A stretch of DNA of 64,000 nucleotides from JAWWPG01 sp033850885 (GCA_033850885.1 JAWWPG010000033.1:18145-82144), one strand, 5' to 3'. Counted from the first letter of the stretch, positions 43,015 to 52,197 are shown. The notes: generated from the letters alone by a model not told the origin. Numbers and translations: made by a program.

Positions 43015-43888
43015 TGGCGAGCCTCGCTGCCGCGGCCTTGACACCGGATGACGAGCAGACGGATGAGGGTTGCTGGCCTGTGGTCTGGCAGACGGCCGCC
43101 GTCATCAGGTTGGCTTCGCCGTCCACCGCTCGGGCCACCGGGCTCGAGGGCTTCGCCAGGTCATCGGCGATCTGGAGGTGGGTGAGCCCCTGCAGGATCT
43201 GTGGGTCGAACGCCGAGCCGAAGAGGAAGTAACGTCCGCCGAGGTCGACGAACGGGATCGTCCCGGCGGTCGAGGTGTACGGCGCCGCGTCGTACTTCTG
43301 GAAGACCGCCTGGTCGGCGCTTGGCGGTGTGTCGAGCACCTGATGGTTGCGGTCGCTGAGCTCATAGCCGTGGAACGTCACGTAGCTGCTCGAGTAGGAG
43401 GCGCCATGGAACGTCAGCGTCGCGGTGTCCGGGAAGATGTCGTTCGAGGCCGACGACGTCAGGCCAAGCCCGCTGAACGTGCCGAAGCGGGAGAGTGAGA
43501 CGGCGACCCCCCAGCGGGTGGCCGCACAGTAGGGACAGAACTCTCCGCCCATGTAGAGCACCTCCGGCTTCCCGCCGGAGACCAAAGGCGGGACGCCAGA
43601 GAAATGCTTCGGCAGGGTTACCCCCGCCCCCGCACCGACGGAGTCGAGCACCGAGGCCGGCACGCTCGCGACCTTGGCGACCACCTGGGGCGCGCCGTGT
43701 AGTGGAGGCGTCGCGTTGTCGTTGCTTGAGCCCCCGCCGGCCAGCTTCGCGATCACCAGGGCGGCCACAATGACCACGACCAGGCCGATCGCGGCCCCGG
43801 CCATGGCCAGCCGCCGGTTGCGCTCGCGCCTGGCCGCCTGTGCCTGTAAGCGTCTGACGTGTTCCGCGCTACGAGATGATGGGCTCAT
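43004..43888 (-). CDS. DUF929 family thioredoxin-like membrane-anchored protein
   Basis: The 294-residue protein has an N-terminal basic segment, a membrane helix at about 28-49, and an extracytoplasmic thioredoxin-like domain with FCPYC (Cys118/Cys121). DUF929 proteins are found in actinobacteria and archaea and are presumed thiol oxidoreductases. ATG 43888 has AGGAGA upstream; its 3' end overlaps the VKOR gene. The pair is a plausible disulfide-forming system in which VKOR recharges this protein. Two extra cysteines near the C-terminus may form a structural disulfide. Confidence 0.84.
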   Translation of the reverse strand: MSPSSRSAEHVRRLQAQAARRERNRRLAMAGAAIGLVVVIVAALVIAKLAGGGSSNDNATPPLHGAPQVVAKVASVPASVLDSVGAGAGVTLPKHFSGVPPLVSGGKPEVLYMGGEFCPYCAATRWGVAVSLSRFGTFSGLGLTSSASNDIFPDTATLTFHGASYSSSYVTFHGYELSDRNHQVLDTPPSADQAVFQKYDAAPYTSTAGTIPFVDLGGRYFLFGSAFDPQILQGLTHLQIADDLAKPSSPVARAVDGEANLMTAAVCQTTGQQPSSVCSSSGVKAAAARLASGG

Positions 43889-43994
43889 CAGGTCTCCTTG
43901 GCCGTGGGGACGGGTGGTGGTCCCGCGACACGGGGTCGAGCAGGTACAGCATGTGCATTGTGCCTCATCACCATGAGAGAGGTTAAGGAAGCAG

Positions 43995-45077
43995 ATGGCT
44001 GTTGGTCTGAAGGTGACCGGCTTCATCCTGCCGGACGGGGAACGTCGTGATGTGTACGTCGCCGACGGCCGGGTCACGTACGAGCCCCTCGCCGATGCCG
44101 ACCCGCTTGTCGGCGGCTGGGTGGTGCCTGGCCTGGTGGACGCCCATTGCCATGTCGGGCTCGACGAGCACGGCCCGGTCGCCGATGACGTCAGCGAGCA
44201 GCAGGCACTCACCGACCGTGACGCCGGCGCCCTGCTGCTGCGAGACGCCGGCTCGGCCGCCGACACCCGCTGGATCGACGACCGCGACGACCTGCCGCGG
44301 CTGATCCGGGCCGGCCGGCACCTCGCCAGACCCCGCCGCTACATCCGCAACTACGCCCACGAGATCGAGCCGGACCAGCTTGCCGAGTACGTCGCCCGGG
44401 AGGCGGACCGTGGCGACGGGTGGGTCAAGCTCGTCGGGGACTGGATCGACCGGGACGCCGAGGACCTGGCTCCCTGCTGGCCGCTGGACGCCCTGACCGA
44501 CGCGATCGCGGTCGCCCATGCCCATGCGGCCCGGGTCACCGCCCATGTCTTCGGTGAGGCCGCCCTGCCCGACCTCCTCGCCGCCGACATCGACTGCATC
44601 GAGCACGGCACCGGGCTGTCCGCCGACCTGGTCGACGAGATGGTCAGGCGTGGAGTCGCTCTGGTCCCGACGGTCAAGCAGCTCGACAACTTTCCCCAGT
44701 ACGCGGCGGCGGGCGAGGCCCACTACCCGTCGTATGCGGTGCACATGAGGCAGCTGCACAGCAGGCGCAGGGAGACGATCCGAGCTGCCTACGAGGCCGG
44801 TGTTCCGATCTACGCCGGCACGGACGCGGGAGGCGTGCTGCCGCACGGGCTGATCGGCGCGGAGATCCTCGAGCTGAGCAGCTACGGGCTGTCGCCGTAC
44901 GACGCTCTGGGGGCCGGATCCTGGCGAGCCCGGCAGTGGCTCGGCCGCCCGAGCGGCCTGAGTGAGGGGGACCCAGCCGACTTCGTCGTGTACGACGCGG
45001 ACCCGCTGTCCGACCTGAGGGTCCTCCAGCACCCGCGCCACGTCGTGCTCAGGGGCCGGGTGGTGGCCACCCGGTGA
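43995..45077 (+). CDS. Amidohydrolase family protein
   Basis: The 360-residue metal-dependent hydrolase has the urease/dihydroorotase-like TIM-barrel signatures: DAHCHVG (HxH metal pair), TAHVFG, IEHGTGL and the GTDAGG catalytic Asp loop, with the terminal DFVVYDADPLSD segment that folds into the small beta domain. It resembles prolidase/imidazolonepropionase-like amidohydrolases of unknown substrate. It is divergent from the DUF929/VKOR operon and has no enzyme neighbours that reveal its pathway. Confidence 0.88.
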   Translation: MAVGLKVTGFILPDGERRDVYVADGRVTYEPLADADPLVGGWVVPGLVDAHCHVGLDEHGPVADDVSEQQALTDRDAGALLLRDAGSAADTRWIDDRDDLPRLIRAGRHLARPRRYIRNYAHEIEPDQLAEYVAREADRGDGWVKLVGDWIDRDAEDLAPCWPLDALTDAIAVAHAHAARVTAHVFGEAALPDLLAADIDCIEHGTGLSADLVDEMVRRGVALVPTVKQLDNFPQYAAAGEAHYPSYAVHMRQLHSRRRETIRAAYEAGVPIYAGTDAGGVLPHGLIGAEILELSSYGLSPYDALGAGSWRARQWLGRPSGLSEGDPADFVVYDADPLSDLRVLQHPRHVVLRGRVVATR

Positions 45078-45119
45078 CCGGGCAACCGCGCCCGGACGAG
45101 TGCGGCCTGATCCGTTCGC

Positions 45120-45148
45120 CTGACAGGTGAGGACGCGAGCGGTACTAA
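45120..45148 (+). promoter_or_regulatory. Candidate promoter for the acyltransferase gene
   Basis: CTGACA (45120-45125) and TACTAA (45143-45148) with a 17-bp spacer are close to a housekeeping-sigma promoter. It lies 75 bp before the ATG at 45223 and 43 bp after the amidohydrolase stop. Confidence 0.55.
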
Positions 45149-45222
45149 AGTGAGGGCACCGGCGCGGTGGTCGAGGCTGACAGGTCTGCCGACAAGGACG
45201 GCGCCACGAAGATGGAGACCGG

Positions 45223-47433
45223 ATGCCGGCGCACCTGGCTGTGAGGCGAGAGCAAGCGCCACCAGCCCTGACAGCCCGGGCCAGCCAGCAGCCGAAGACG
45301 ACGTCGTTTCGACCTGACATCCAAGGACTGCGGGCGCTTGCGGTCGTCTCCGTCGTCCTTGGCCACGCGGGCATCGGGGGCTTCTCCGGCGGTTTCGTCG
45401 GGGTCGACGTCTTCTTCGTCATCTCGGGCTTCCTGATCACGCAGCTTCTGCTCAGCGAGGCTCAGCGCACCGGGAGCATCTCGCTGCGGCAGTTCTACGG
45501 CCGGCGGGCTCGCCGGATCCTGCCGGCGGCGACGCTCGTACTCGTCGTCACCTTGTTCGCGTCGGTCCTGGTCCTCGGGTACGTCGGGGCCACGTCCGTG
45601 GTCAAGGACTCGATCTGGGTCACGTTCTTCGCGGCCAACGTCAAGTTCGGCCGTGACGGCACCGACTACTTCAGCGCCGACAACCCGCCGTCGCCGCTGC
45701 AGCACTTCTGGTCGCTCGCCGTGGAGGAGCAGTTCTACCTCGTCTGGCCGCTTTTGCTGCTCGTACTCCTGGTCGGGGTTGGTGTGTGGTGGCGTCGCCG
45801 TAAACATGTCCGGAGGGGCTTGGTGCGCCTGGTCGAAGGTCGCCACCAGCTACCGGTCGGACGGATCCTCGTTGCCCTCGTGGTCCTCGGCGCCGCCTCC
45901 TACGTCTGGTCCGTCAGGCTGGTCGACCGGAACCCCACCGCGGCGTACTTCTCGACTCCCGCCCGCGCGTGGGAGCTGGCCTTGGGCGCCGTCTGCGCGG
46001 TTCTCGTGCCGGCGGTGTCCCGCCTGCCGGGGTTGCTGCGCGCCGCGATCGGCTGGGTGGGACTGGCCGGGGTCGTCGTGGCCATCTACCACTACGACGC
46101 CTCGACCCCCTTTCCCGGCCGGGCGGCGCTGCTGCCGGTCGTGGGTACGGCGCTGATCATCGCGGGCGGGACCGGCGCCATCTCGCCCGGGCCCAGGCTG
46201 CTGCTCGGCCGACAGCCGCTGCGCGCGGTCGGGGACTGGTCCTACTCGCTCTACCTGTGGCACTGGCCGCTGCTCATCCTCGCGTCGGAATACCTGCGAC
46301 GACCGCTCGAGCCTGCCGAGAGCGTGCCGCTGCTCCTCGTTGCGCTGGCCGCATCGGCGCTCACCTACCATTTGGTCGAGAACCCGTTCCGGCGGGCCCG
46401 GGTCTTCACGCGACCACCCCGGCGCGGCCTCCTCCTGTACCCGGCGTCGATCGTCGTCGTGCTGGCCGCATGTCTGGCGGCCAACGAGGCGATCCAGGTC
46501 GAGATAGCCCAGGCGTCGATGGCGCCACCGATCGTGGTGCCGCCCCCCCGCCCACACCACCAGGCCACGACTACGAACCTGGAGCGCCGGCTGGTCGCCG
46601 TGGTAGAGGCGTCGGTCAGGGCGGCGCAGCACCGCGATCCGGTCCCCGGCGCGTTGAGCCCTCCCTTGCTGGACCTCGAGAGCGACCTCGCCCCGGTCGG
46701 GGGCTGCGACTATGTGCACCCCATCAGGGTCCTGTGCAGGGAGGGCGACGTCGCGAGCAGCCGGTCGATCGTGGTGCTCGGGGACTCGCACGCGCGTTCC
46801 TGGATCCCGGCGATCGAGCCGATCGCGGAGAAGCAGGGCTATGCGGCCTACTACCTGGTCAAGCCCGGCTGCAACGCCACGGACACCATCCCGGCCACGG
46901 ACCACGGGGTCTTCAAGGACTGCATCGGGTGGCGTACCTGGGCCATGGCGGCGATCGAAAGGCTGCATCCGGCCGCTCTGATCGTGGTCAGTGATCTCCC
47001 GCCGGTCGTCATCAGCCCTGACGGCAAGGTGGAGACCGGTGATGCGCCGGTCGCGCGGGACTTCCAGCGCGGCCTCAGCGGGTCACTCCACGAGCTTCAG
47101 CCGTTTGTCGGGCACATCGCGATCGTCGGCGACGCGCCCGGTCTCCCGGATGGTCCCGGCGGCTGCCTCTCGGTACGCGGTGCGAACCTCGGTGAGTGCG
47201 CGTTCCCCCCGTCGCACCGCTGGCGGCTGCTGTTCCACGCGGAGCATGTCGTCGCCAACCGGGGCGGGTACCAGTTCGTCGACACGGCCCCCTGGTTTTG
47301 CGCGGACAGCCTGTGCCCGGCGGTGATCGGTTCGACGGTGCCGTACCGCGACCGGGAGCATCTCACGACCGAGTACGCCGCCGAGCTCAGCGGCCCGCTC
47401 CAGGAGGTGCTGCAGATAGCTCCCGCCCCATGA
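45223..47433 (+). CDS. Acyltransferase 3 / SGNH fusion membrane protein (OafA-like)
   Basis: The 736-residue protein O-acylates a cell-surface polysaccharide or glycolipid. Residues up to about 400 form roughly ten membrane helices of the acyltransferase-3 family, with RPDIQGLRALAVVSVVLGH and GGFVGVDVFFVISGFLIT near the N-terminus and HFWSLAVEEQFYLVWP after them. The C-terminal extracytoplasmic domain is SGNH-hydrolase-like, with the catalytic GDSHARSWIP at about residue 523. Together they match OafA/OatA-type acetyltransferases. ATG 45223 follows GGAGA. It stands alone in its operon. Confidence 0.93.
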   Translation: MPAHLAVRREQAPPALTARASQQPKTTSFRPDIQGLRALAVVSVVLGHAGIGGFSGGFVGVDVFFVISGFLITQLLLSEAQRTGSISLRQFYGRRARRILPAATLVLVVTLFASVLVLGYVGATSVVKDSIWVTFFAANVKFGRDGTDYFSADNPPSPLQHFWSLAVEEQFYLVWPLLLLVLLVGVGVWWRRRKHVRRGLVRLVEGRHQLPVGRILVALVVLGAASYVWSVRLVDRNPTAAYFSTPARAWELALGAVCAVLVPAVSRLPGLLRAAIGWVGLAGVVVAIYHYDASTPFPGRAALLPVVGTALIIAGGTGAISPGPRLLLGRQPLRAVGDWSYSLYLWHWPLLILASEYLRRPLEPAESVPLLLVALAASALTYHLVENPFRRARVFTRPPRRGLLLYPASIVVVLAACLAANEAIQVEIAQASMAPPIVVPPPRPHHQATTTNLERRLVAVVEASVRAAQHRDPVPGALSPPLLDLESDLAPVGGCDYVHPIRVLCREGDVASSRSIVVLGDSHARSWIPAIEPIAEKQGYAAYYLVKPGCNATDTIPATDHGVFKDCIGWRTWAMAAIERLHPAALIVVSDLPPVVISPDGKVETGDAPVARDFQRGLSGSLHELQPFVGHIAIVGDAPGLPDGPGGCLSVRGANLGECAFPPSHRWRLLFHAEHVVANRGGYQFVDTAPWFCADSLCPAVIGSTVPYRDREHLTTEYAAELSGPLQEVLQIAPAP

Positions 47434-47618
47434 CGCCACCGACCGGCCCGAGCGCCGTCGGTTGGAGAATAGGCATGCTCATCTGGCAGACTGGGCGGCG
47501 ACTTCGCATCGGCTCGGGCCCTCTCATCCGACCTGTCGCGAACCCTCGGTGACCAAGGCTCCGACCCACGTGGCTGTACGTCGCATTCATCCAACACCTA
47601 TGAGGAGACACCACACTC

Positions 47619-48251
47619 GTGGCCGTCAAGATCAGACTCAAGCGCATGGGCAAGATCCGTGCACCGTACTACCGCATCGTCGTCGCCGACTCCCGTACCA
47701 AGCGGGACGGCCGGGTGATCGAGGAGATCGGCAAGTACCACCCGAAGGAGGACCCGAGCTTCATCGAGGTCAACTCGGAGCGGGCGCTCTACTGGCTCGG
47801 CGTGGGTGCCCAGCCGAGCGAGCCGGTCGCCGCGATCCTCAAGGTCACCGGCGACTGGCAGAAGTTCACCGGCGAGCCGGCTCCGGCACCGATGCTGGTC
47901 GCCGAGGCCAAGCGCGACAAGACAGCCCGGTTCAACGAGGCGCTCAAGGACTCCAAGCACGAGCCGACCGCGGACGCGGTGACTCCGCGCAAGGCGGCCG
48001 CGAAGAAGACCACGGCGGCCGAAGCCAAGGCCCAGTCCGACGCCGAGGCCGCGCCCCTGGCCAACACGGAGGCGGTCGAGGAGGCCGTCGCGGAGGCCGA
48101 GGCCCCGGTCGCCCAGACCGCCTCACTCGGTGACGCGACGGCCGCGGCGGTGGCCGAGGCGGAGGACGCCCCCGCTGGCACGGACCCCGACGAGGGAGGG
48201 ACCGCGACCACCGCCCTCGCCGAAACTGACACCGAGAGCGCAGAAGGCTGA
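47619..48251 (+). CDS. rpsP: 30S ribosomal protein S16 with long acidic C-terminal extension
   Basis: Residues 1-85 are canonical S16 (VKIRLKRMGKIRAPYYRIVVAD). The remaining roughly 125 residues are Ala/Glu/Thr-rich and low-complexity, making the protein 210 residues, compared with about 80-90 in most bacteria. Extensions are common in actinobacteria but this one is long. GTG 47619 follows GAGGAG. The gene heads the rpsP-khpA-rimM-trmD-rplS ribosome-maturation cluster. Confidence 0.95.
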   Translation: MAVKIRLKRMGKIRAPYYRIVVADSRTKRDGRVIEEIGKYHPKEDPSFIEVNSERALYWLGVGAQPSEPVAAILKVTGDWQKFTGEPAPAPMLVAEAKRDKTARFNEALKDSKHEPTADAVTPRKAAAKKTTAAEAKAQSDAEAAPLANTEAVEEAVAEAEAPVAQTASLGDATAAAVAEAEDAPAGTDPDEGGTATTALAETDTESAEG

Positions 48252-48253
48252 CC

Positions 48254-48520
48254 ATGCTCGTCGAGGCTCTCGAGCACCTGGTGCGCGGCATCGTGGACAA
48301 CCCCGACGACGTCAACGTCCGGCTGCGGGAGGACCGTGGGCGCAACCCGCGCTTCGCGGGTCGCGGGGAGACGCTCGAGGTGCGGGTGAACCCCGACGAC
48401 CTGGGCCGGGTCATCGGTCGGTCGGGACGCACCGCGACGGCCCTGCGCACGGTACTGCTGGCCCTGAGCGGGCGCAGCATGATCCGGGTCGACTTCGTCG
48501 ATGTCGACCGTCGGCGCTGA
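48254..48520 (+). CDS. khpA: KH-domain RNA-binding protein KhpA
   Basis: The 88-residue single-KH protein carries the GxxG loop in VIGRSGRTATALRTVL. KhpA proteins bind RNA with KhpB and affect cell length and gene expression. It starts 2 bp after rpsP and lies between rpsP and rimM, the standard context. Confidence 0.93.
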   Translation: MLVEALEHLVRGIVDNPDDVNVRLREDRGRNPRFAGRGETLEVRVNPDDLGRVIGRSGRTATALRTVLLALSGRSMIRVDFVDVDRRR

Positions 48521-48549
48521 ACGGTCAACGCTCCGGGCGTCCCAGCACG

Positions 48550-49113
48550 ATGGGTGAGCCGACCGACGGGACCCGAGCGGCCGCTCCCACCGTCGAGATC
48601 ACGGTCGGCAAGATCGGCCGCGCCCACGGGCTTCGTGGTGAGGTCTTCGTCGAGGTGAGGACCGACGAGCCCGAGCGCCGCTTCGCAACGGGCGCACGTT
48701 TCTCGACACCGCGAGGCGAGCTTCGCGTCGAGTCGACCCGGTGGCAAGGTGCCCGGCTGGTCGTCGCGTTCGCTGGTACCAGCGACCGGGACGCGGCGCA
48801 GGCGCTACGCGGAGCCGAGCTGCGGGTCGACGTACCCGCCGACGAACGGCCGGCGGACCCTGAGGAGTTCTATGACCACCAGCTTCGCGGGCTGGCGGCC
48901 CATACGCCCGGCGGGCCGCGCCTCGGAGTCGTGACCGACGTGCTGCACCTGGCAGCCCAGGACGTGCTCGTCCTCGATGTGGGTGGTACCGAGGTGCTCG
49001 TCCCCTTCGTTGCCGAGATCGTCACCGTGGTGGACCTCGAGTCGGGCCTGGTGGAGGTCGCAGACCTTCCCGGGCTGCTCACCGAGGCACCTCCCGACCC
49101 GCCGGCGGAGTGA
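48550..49113 (+). CDS. rimM: Ribosome maturation factor RimM
   Basis: RimM binds S19 and helps 30S head assembly. The 187-residue product has the N-terminal barrel (VGKIGRAHGLRGEVFVEV) and a C-terminal PRC barrel with DEFYDHQLRGL-like (EEFYDHQLRGL) and EVLVPFVAEIV. ATG 48550 gives a short 17-residue lead-in before the first conserved strand. Confidence 0.94.
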   Translation: MGEPTDGTRAAAPTVEITVGKIGRAHGLRGEVFVEVRTDEPERRFATGARFSTPRGELRVESTRWQGARLVVAFAGTSDRDAAQALRGAELRVDVPADERPADPEEFYDHQLRGLAAHTPGGPRLGVVTDVLHLAAQDVLVLDVGGTEVLVPFVAEIVTVVDLESGLVEVADLPGLLTEAPPDPPAE

Positions 49114-49117
49114 GCCG

Positions 49118-50380
49118 ATGCGCATCGACGTCGTCTCGATCTTTCCCGACTACCTGGCACCGCTCGAGCTGTCCCTGCTCGGCCGCGCGCGAGCCGAGGG
49201 TCTCATCTCGCTCCACACCCACGACCTCCGTGACTGGACGCACGACAGGCACCGTACGGTCGACGACACGCCGTACGGCGGCGGCCCGGGCATGGTGATG
49301 CGCCCGGAGCCCTGGGGTGAGGCGCTCGACTCCGTTCTCGCGGCCGGCGAGCCAGGCGGTGTCGCTCCGACCCTCGTCGTACCCACCCCCGCGGGCGTGC
49401 CGTTCACCCAGCCGATCGCCGAACGGCTGGCCGAGAGCCGCTGGCTGGTCTTCGCCTGCGGCCGCTACGAGGGCATCGACCAGCGGGTCGTAGACCACTT
49501 CGCCGAGCGGGTGGACGTCATCGAGCTGAGCATCGGTGACTATGTCCTGGGCGGCGGCGAGGCGGCCGCCCTTGTCGTCATCGAGGCGGTCGCCCGGTTG
49601 GTCCCGGGATTCGTGGGCAACCCCGCCTCGCTGGTGGATGAGTCCCACTCCACGAAGACCGCGACGGGAACGAGGGCAGCCGCGTCGCCCGGGCTGCTCG
49701 AGGCACCGGTCTACACCAGGCCCGCGAGCTGGCGGGGTCTCGACGTTCCCCAGGTGCTGCTCTCGGGCAACCATGGCCTCGTGGAGCGCTGGCGTCACTC
49801 GCAGGCGGTACGCCGCACCGCCGAGCGCCGTCCTGACTTGGCCCATCCGAGCCGGCTCGTGACGGTCGAGGGCCTGCCCGACCTGGCGGAGGTGCGGCTC
49901 GCCCGGCCTGCCGACGCGGGCGAGCTGCTGACGCTGCAGCGGTGTTGCTGGGTCGGGGAGGCGCAGCTCAACGACGCGCCCTATCTGCCGCCCCTCGTCG
50001 AGACGCTGGAGGAGGTGCGCGACTCCTTCGAGACCTGGCACACGGTCATCGTCCGGGTGGACGGCCGGTTGGTCGCCTCGGTGCGGGGCCGGCTCAGCGA
50101 CTCGGGGCAGTGGGTCATCGGCCGGTTGATGGTCGCGCCGGACCTGGTGGGCCGCGGACTGGGTCGCCACCTGCTCGAGAACATCGAGCAGGCGGCACCA
50201 CCGGAGGCGACGTCGTACCGGCTCTGTACCGGGACGAGGAGTGTGCGCAACCAGCGGATGTACCGCAAGGCCGGCTACCGGCTGCTGCCGGACGGCGGCG
50301 ATGACCCTCATCGCGACCCTAGCGAGGACGCTGGCGTGGTCACGTTCGTCAAGCCGGTGGCACCTCGACCTGGGCGCTAG
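49118..50380 (+). CDS. trmD: tRNA (guanine37-N1)-methyltransferase fused to a GNAT acetyltransferase domain
   Basis: Residues 1 to about 250 are TrmD, which makes m1G37 in tRNA: MRIDVVSIFPDYL, YGGGPGMVMRPEP, FACGRYEGIDQR and the trefoil-knot SIGDYVLGGGEAA. From about residue 255 a GNAT N-acetyltransferase domain follows (LARPADAGELLTLQRC ... VGRGLGRHLLENI as the acetyl-CoA loop, ending MYRKAGYRL). The total is 420 residues, about 150 more than a typical TrmD. There is no stop between the two, so they form one polypeptide. ATG 49118 follows rimM by 4 bp. Confidence 0.93.
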   Translation: MRIDVVSIFPDYLAPLELSLLGRARAEGLISLHTHDLRDWTHDRHRTVDDTPYGGGPGMVMRPEPWGEALDSVLAAGEPGGVAPTLVVPTPAGVPFTQPIAERLAESRWLVFACGRYEGIDQRVVDHFAERVDVIELSIGDYVLGGGEAAALVVIEAVARLVPGFVGNPASLVDESHSTKTATGTRAAASPGLLEAPVYTRPASWRGLDVPQVLLSGNHGLVERWRHSQAVRRTAERRPDLAHPSRLVTVEGLPDLAEVRLARPADAGELLTLQRCCWVGEAQLNDAPYLPPLVETLEEVRDSFETWHTVIVRVDGRLVASVRGRLSDSGQWVIGRLMVAPDLVGRGLGRHLLENIEQAAPPEATSYRLCTGTRSVRNQRMYRKAGYRLLPDGGDDPHRDPSEDAGVVTFVKPVAPRPGR

Positions 50381-50712
50381 CCCGCTGCTGGTCACCGACC
50401 CGTCGTGCTTGGGTGGTGCACCACTCAGGTTGCCCTGACGCCACTCAGACTTGGGTGGCTCGAGGAGTGCTTGGGTGGTGCACCACTCAAGCGTGCCTGC
50501 CGGAGGCGATTTCGAGGAAGCGTCGCGCTGTGGCAGACTTTCCCGTTGGTGTCACTCGTCCCGGACCCGCTGAGGACCCGCTGAGAGCGGGAACCGCGTC
50601 GGATGCCGGCCCTGCCGCAGGGGAGCCAGGTTACGTGACGAGCAGGACACCTCCTGACGGCTTCACACACAACGCGTGGGTGACCTGTGGCACTGACGAG
50701 GAAGTGGACGAG
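50381..50712. other. trmD-rplS gap with 23-bp repeats
   Basis: This 332-bp stretch has no gene. Its first part holds the hairpin-forming 23-bp repeat pair at 50405-50489; the rest is presumably the rplS leader, which includes a short direct repeat of GACCCGCTGAG at about 50568-50585. A reading frame open across it has no similarity to any family. Confidence 0.5.
50405..50489. repeat. Paired 23-bp palindromic repeats before rplS
   Basis: An identical 23-bp sequence occurs at 50405-50427 and 50467-50489; each contains GTGGTGCACCAC, a perfect 12-bp palindrome, flanked by CTTGG. Between them, CCACTCAGACTTGGGTGG at 50441-50458 is an inverted partial copy. The elements can form competing hairpins. 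Confidence 0.8.
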
Positions 50713-51075
50713 ATGACCCACCCCATCGATGCCATCGGCGAGACGTTCGCCCGCGACGACATCCCCGACTTCAGGGCGGGTGACACGCTCAAGGTGCACG
50801 TCAAGGTCGTCGAAGGGAACCGCTCCCGGATCCAGCTCTTCCAGGGCGTGTGTATCCGTGTTCAGGGCTCCGGAATCGGCCGCACGTTCACGGTCCGCAA
50901 GGTCAGCTTCGGTGTCGGGGTCGAGCGGACGTTCCCCCTGCACACCCCGATCATCGACAAGATCGAGGTCGTGACCCGCGGTGACGTTCGCCGGGCGAAG
51001 CTCTACTACCTGCGAAACCTGCGCGGCAAGGCCGCCAAGATCAAGGAAAGGCGCGAGGCGCCGGCAAACCGTTGA
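50713..51075 (+). CDS. rplS: 50S ribosomal protein L19
   Basis: The 120-residue L19 lies at the subunit interface. MTHPIDAIGETFARDDIPDF leads into the conserved barrel (KVHVKVVEGNRSRIQLFQG), and TVRKVSFGVGVERTFPLH is the family signature. ATG 50713 is used because the longer upstream frame reads through repeat DNA with no similarity. Confidence 0.96.
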   Translation: MTHPIDAIGETFARDDIPDFRAGDTLKVHVKVVEGNRSRIQLFQGVCIRVQGSGIGRTFTVRKVSFGVGVERTFPLHTPIIDKIEVVTRGDVRRAKLYYLRNLRGKAAKIKERREAPANR

Positions 51076-51099
51076 GGCGCGCCGAGTTAGGCTCGCACG

Positions 51100-52197
51100 G
51101 TGACCTCTGTTCGCGGGGACGATCCCGACCGGTCTGGTCCCGACGACCGTGAGGCAATGACGACCACCGCCGGCAACCAGCCCCGACCCGACGGCTCACG
51201 CATCTCCGTGGATGAGGCTCGCACCCCCGCGGATGGCGTGGCGGCGCCTGCGGACGACGTACACGCAGCAGCCGACGGCCCGCAAGGGACCGGGAGCGAG
51301 GCCCCCGGTCCGGTTGACGACCCGCAGGAGCCGGTCGGCGACTCACGGGGCGGCGACGAGGGTGTGGTGCCCGACAAGGCGAAGCCCGCCACCCCCTGGT
51401 GGAAGGAGACGTTGCTCCTTGTCGGCACCGCGCTCATCCTTGCGCTGATCATCAAGACGTTTTTCATCCAGGCGTTCTACATCCCCTCCGGCTCGATGGA
51501 GAACACGCTGCAGGTCAACGACCGGATCCTCGTCGAGAAGGTCTCGTACTGGTTCGGACAGCCGCAACGCGGGGACATCATCGTCTTCGACGACCCGGCG
51601 AACTGGCTCGGCGAGGAGGACGCCACTCAGCCCAGCAACCCCGTGACGAAGGCGTTGGCCTTCATCGGGCTCTACCCCGAGGGCGGCCACCTCGTCAAGC
51701 GCGTCATCGGCGTCGGTGGTGACCACGTCCGTTGCCACCGGGGCTTCGTCCAGGTCAACGGCGTGAACCTGCAGGAGTCCTCGTACGTCACGCTCGCCCC
51801 GCAGGCATGCACCGGCAGCTGGTCGGTCATCGTACCGCCCGACCACCTGTGGGTGCTCGGCGACAATCGCGACAACTCCGCCGACTCCCGCGTCCACATC
51901 GGTGACCCGGGCGGCGGCTTCATCCCGAACCAGGACGTCGTCGGCAAGGTCTTCGTGACGGTCTGGCCGATCGACAGATGGCGGCTCTTCCACCGGCCAT
52001 CCACGTTCGACAACCCCGCGCTAAACCGTGCTACCGGCATCGTCGAGGACACGGTCCCGCTGGGTTCGCTCATCGTGCTGGTCCCGATGCTCTACCGACG
52101 CTCGGGCCTGCGATACGGCGAGCCCGACCCCGCTGACGTGGGGGGAGACGGTCAGGACCCCACAGCCCTGGAGCCCGCCGGCCAGGGCAGGCAATGA
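51100..52197 (+). CDS. lepB: Signal peptidase I, long acidic N-terminal form
   Basis: The membrane protease cuts signal peptides from exported proteins. The cytoplasmic N-terminus (about 100 residues) is acidic and Asp/Gly/Pro-rich, followed by one membrane helix (LLLVGTALILALIIKTFFI). The catalytic Ser132 is in PSGSM and Lys200 in HLVKRVIG; GDNRDNSADSR is the conserved box E. GTG 51100 is 6 bp after a TAGGCT -10-like box, so the mRNA may be leaderless; ATG 51157 is an alternative. The 3' end overlaps the second lepB by 4 bp. Confidence 0.93.
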   Translation: MTSVRGDDPDRSGPDDREAMTTTAGNQPRPDGSRISVDEARTPADGVAAPADDVHAAADGPQGTGSEAPGPVDDPQEPVGDSRGGDEGVVPDKAKPATPWWKETLLLVGTALILALIIKTFFIQAFYIPSGSMENTLQVNDRILVEKVSYWFGQPQRGDIIVFDDPANWLGEEDATQPSNPVTKALAFIGLYPEGGHLVKRVIGVGGDHVRCHRGFVQVNGVNLQESSYVTLAPQACTGSWSVIVPPDHLWVLGDNRDNSADSRVHIGDPGGGFIPNQDVVGKVFVTVWPIDRWRLFHRPSTFDNPALNRATGIVEDTVPLGSLIVLVPMLYRRSGLRYGEPDPADVGGDGQDPTALEPAGQGRQ

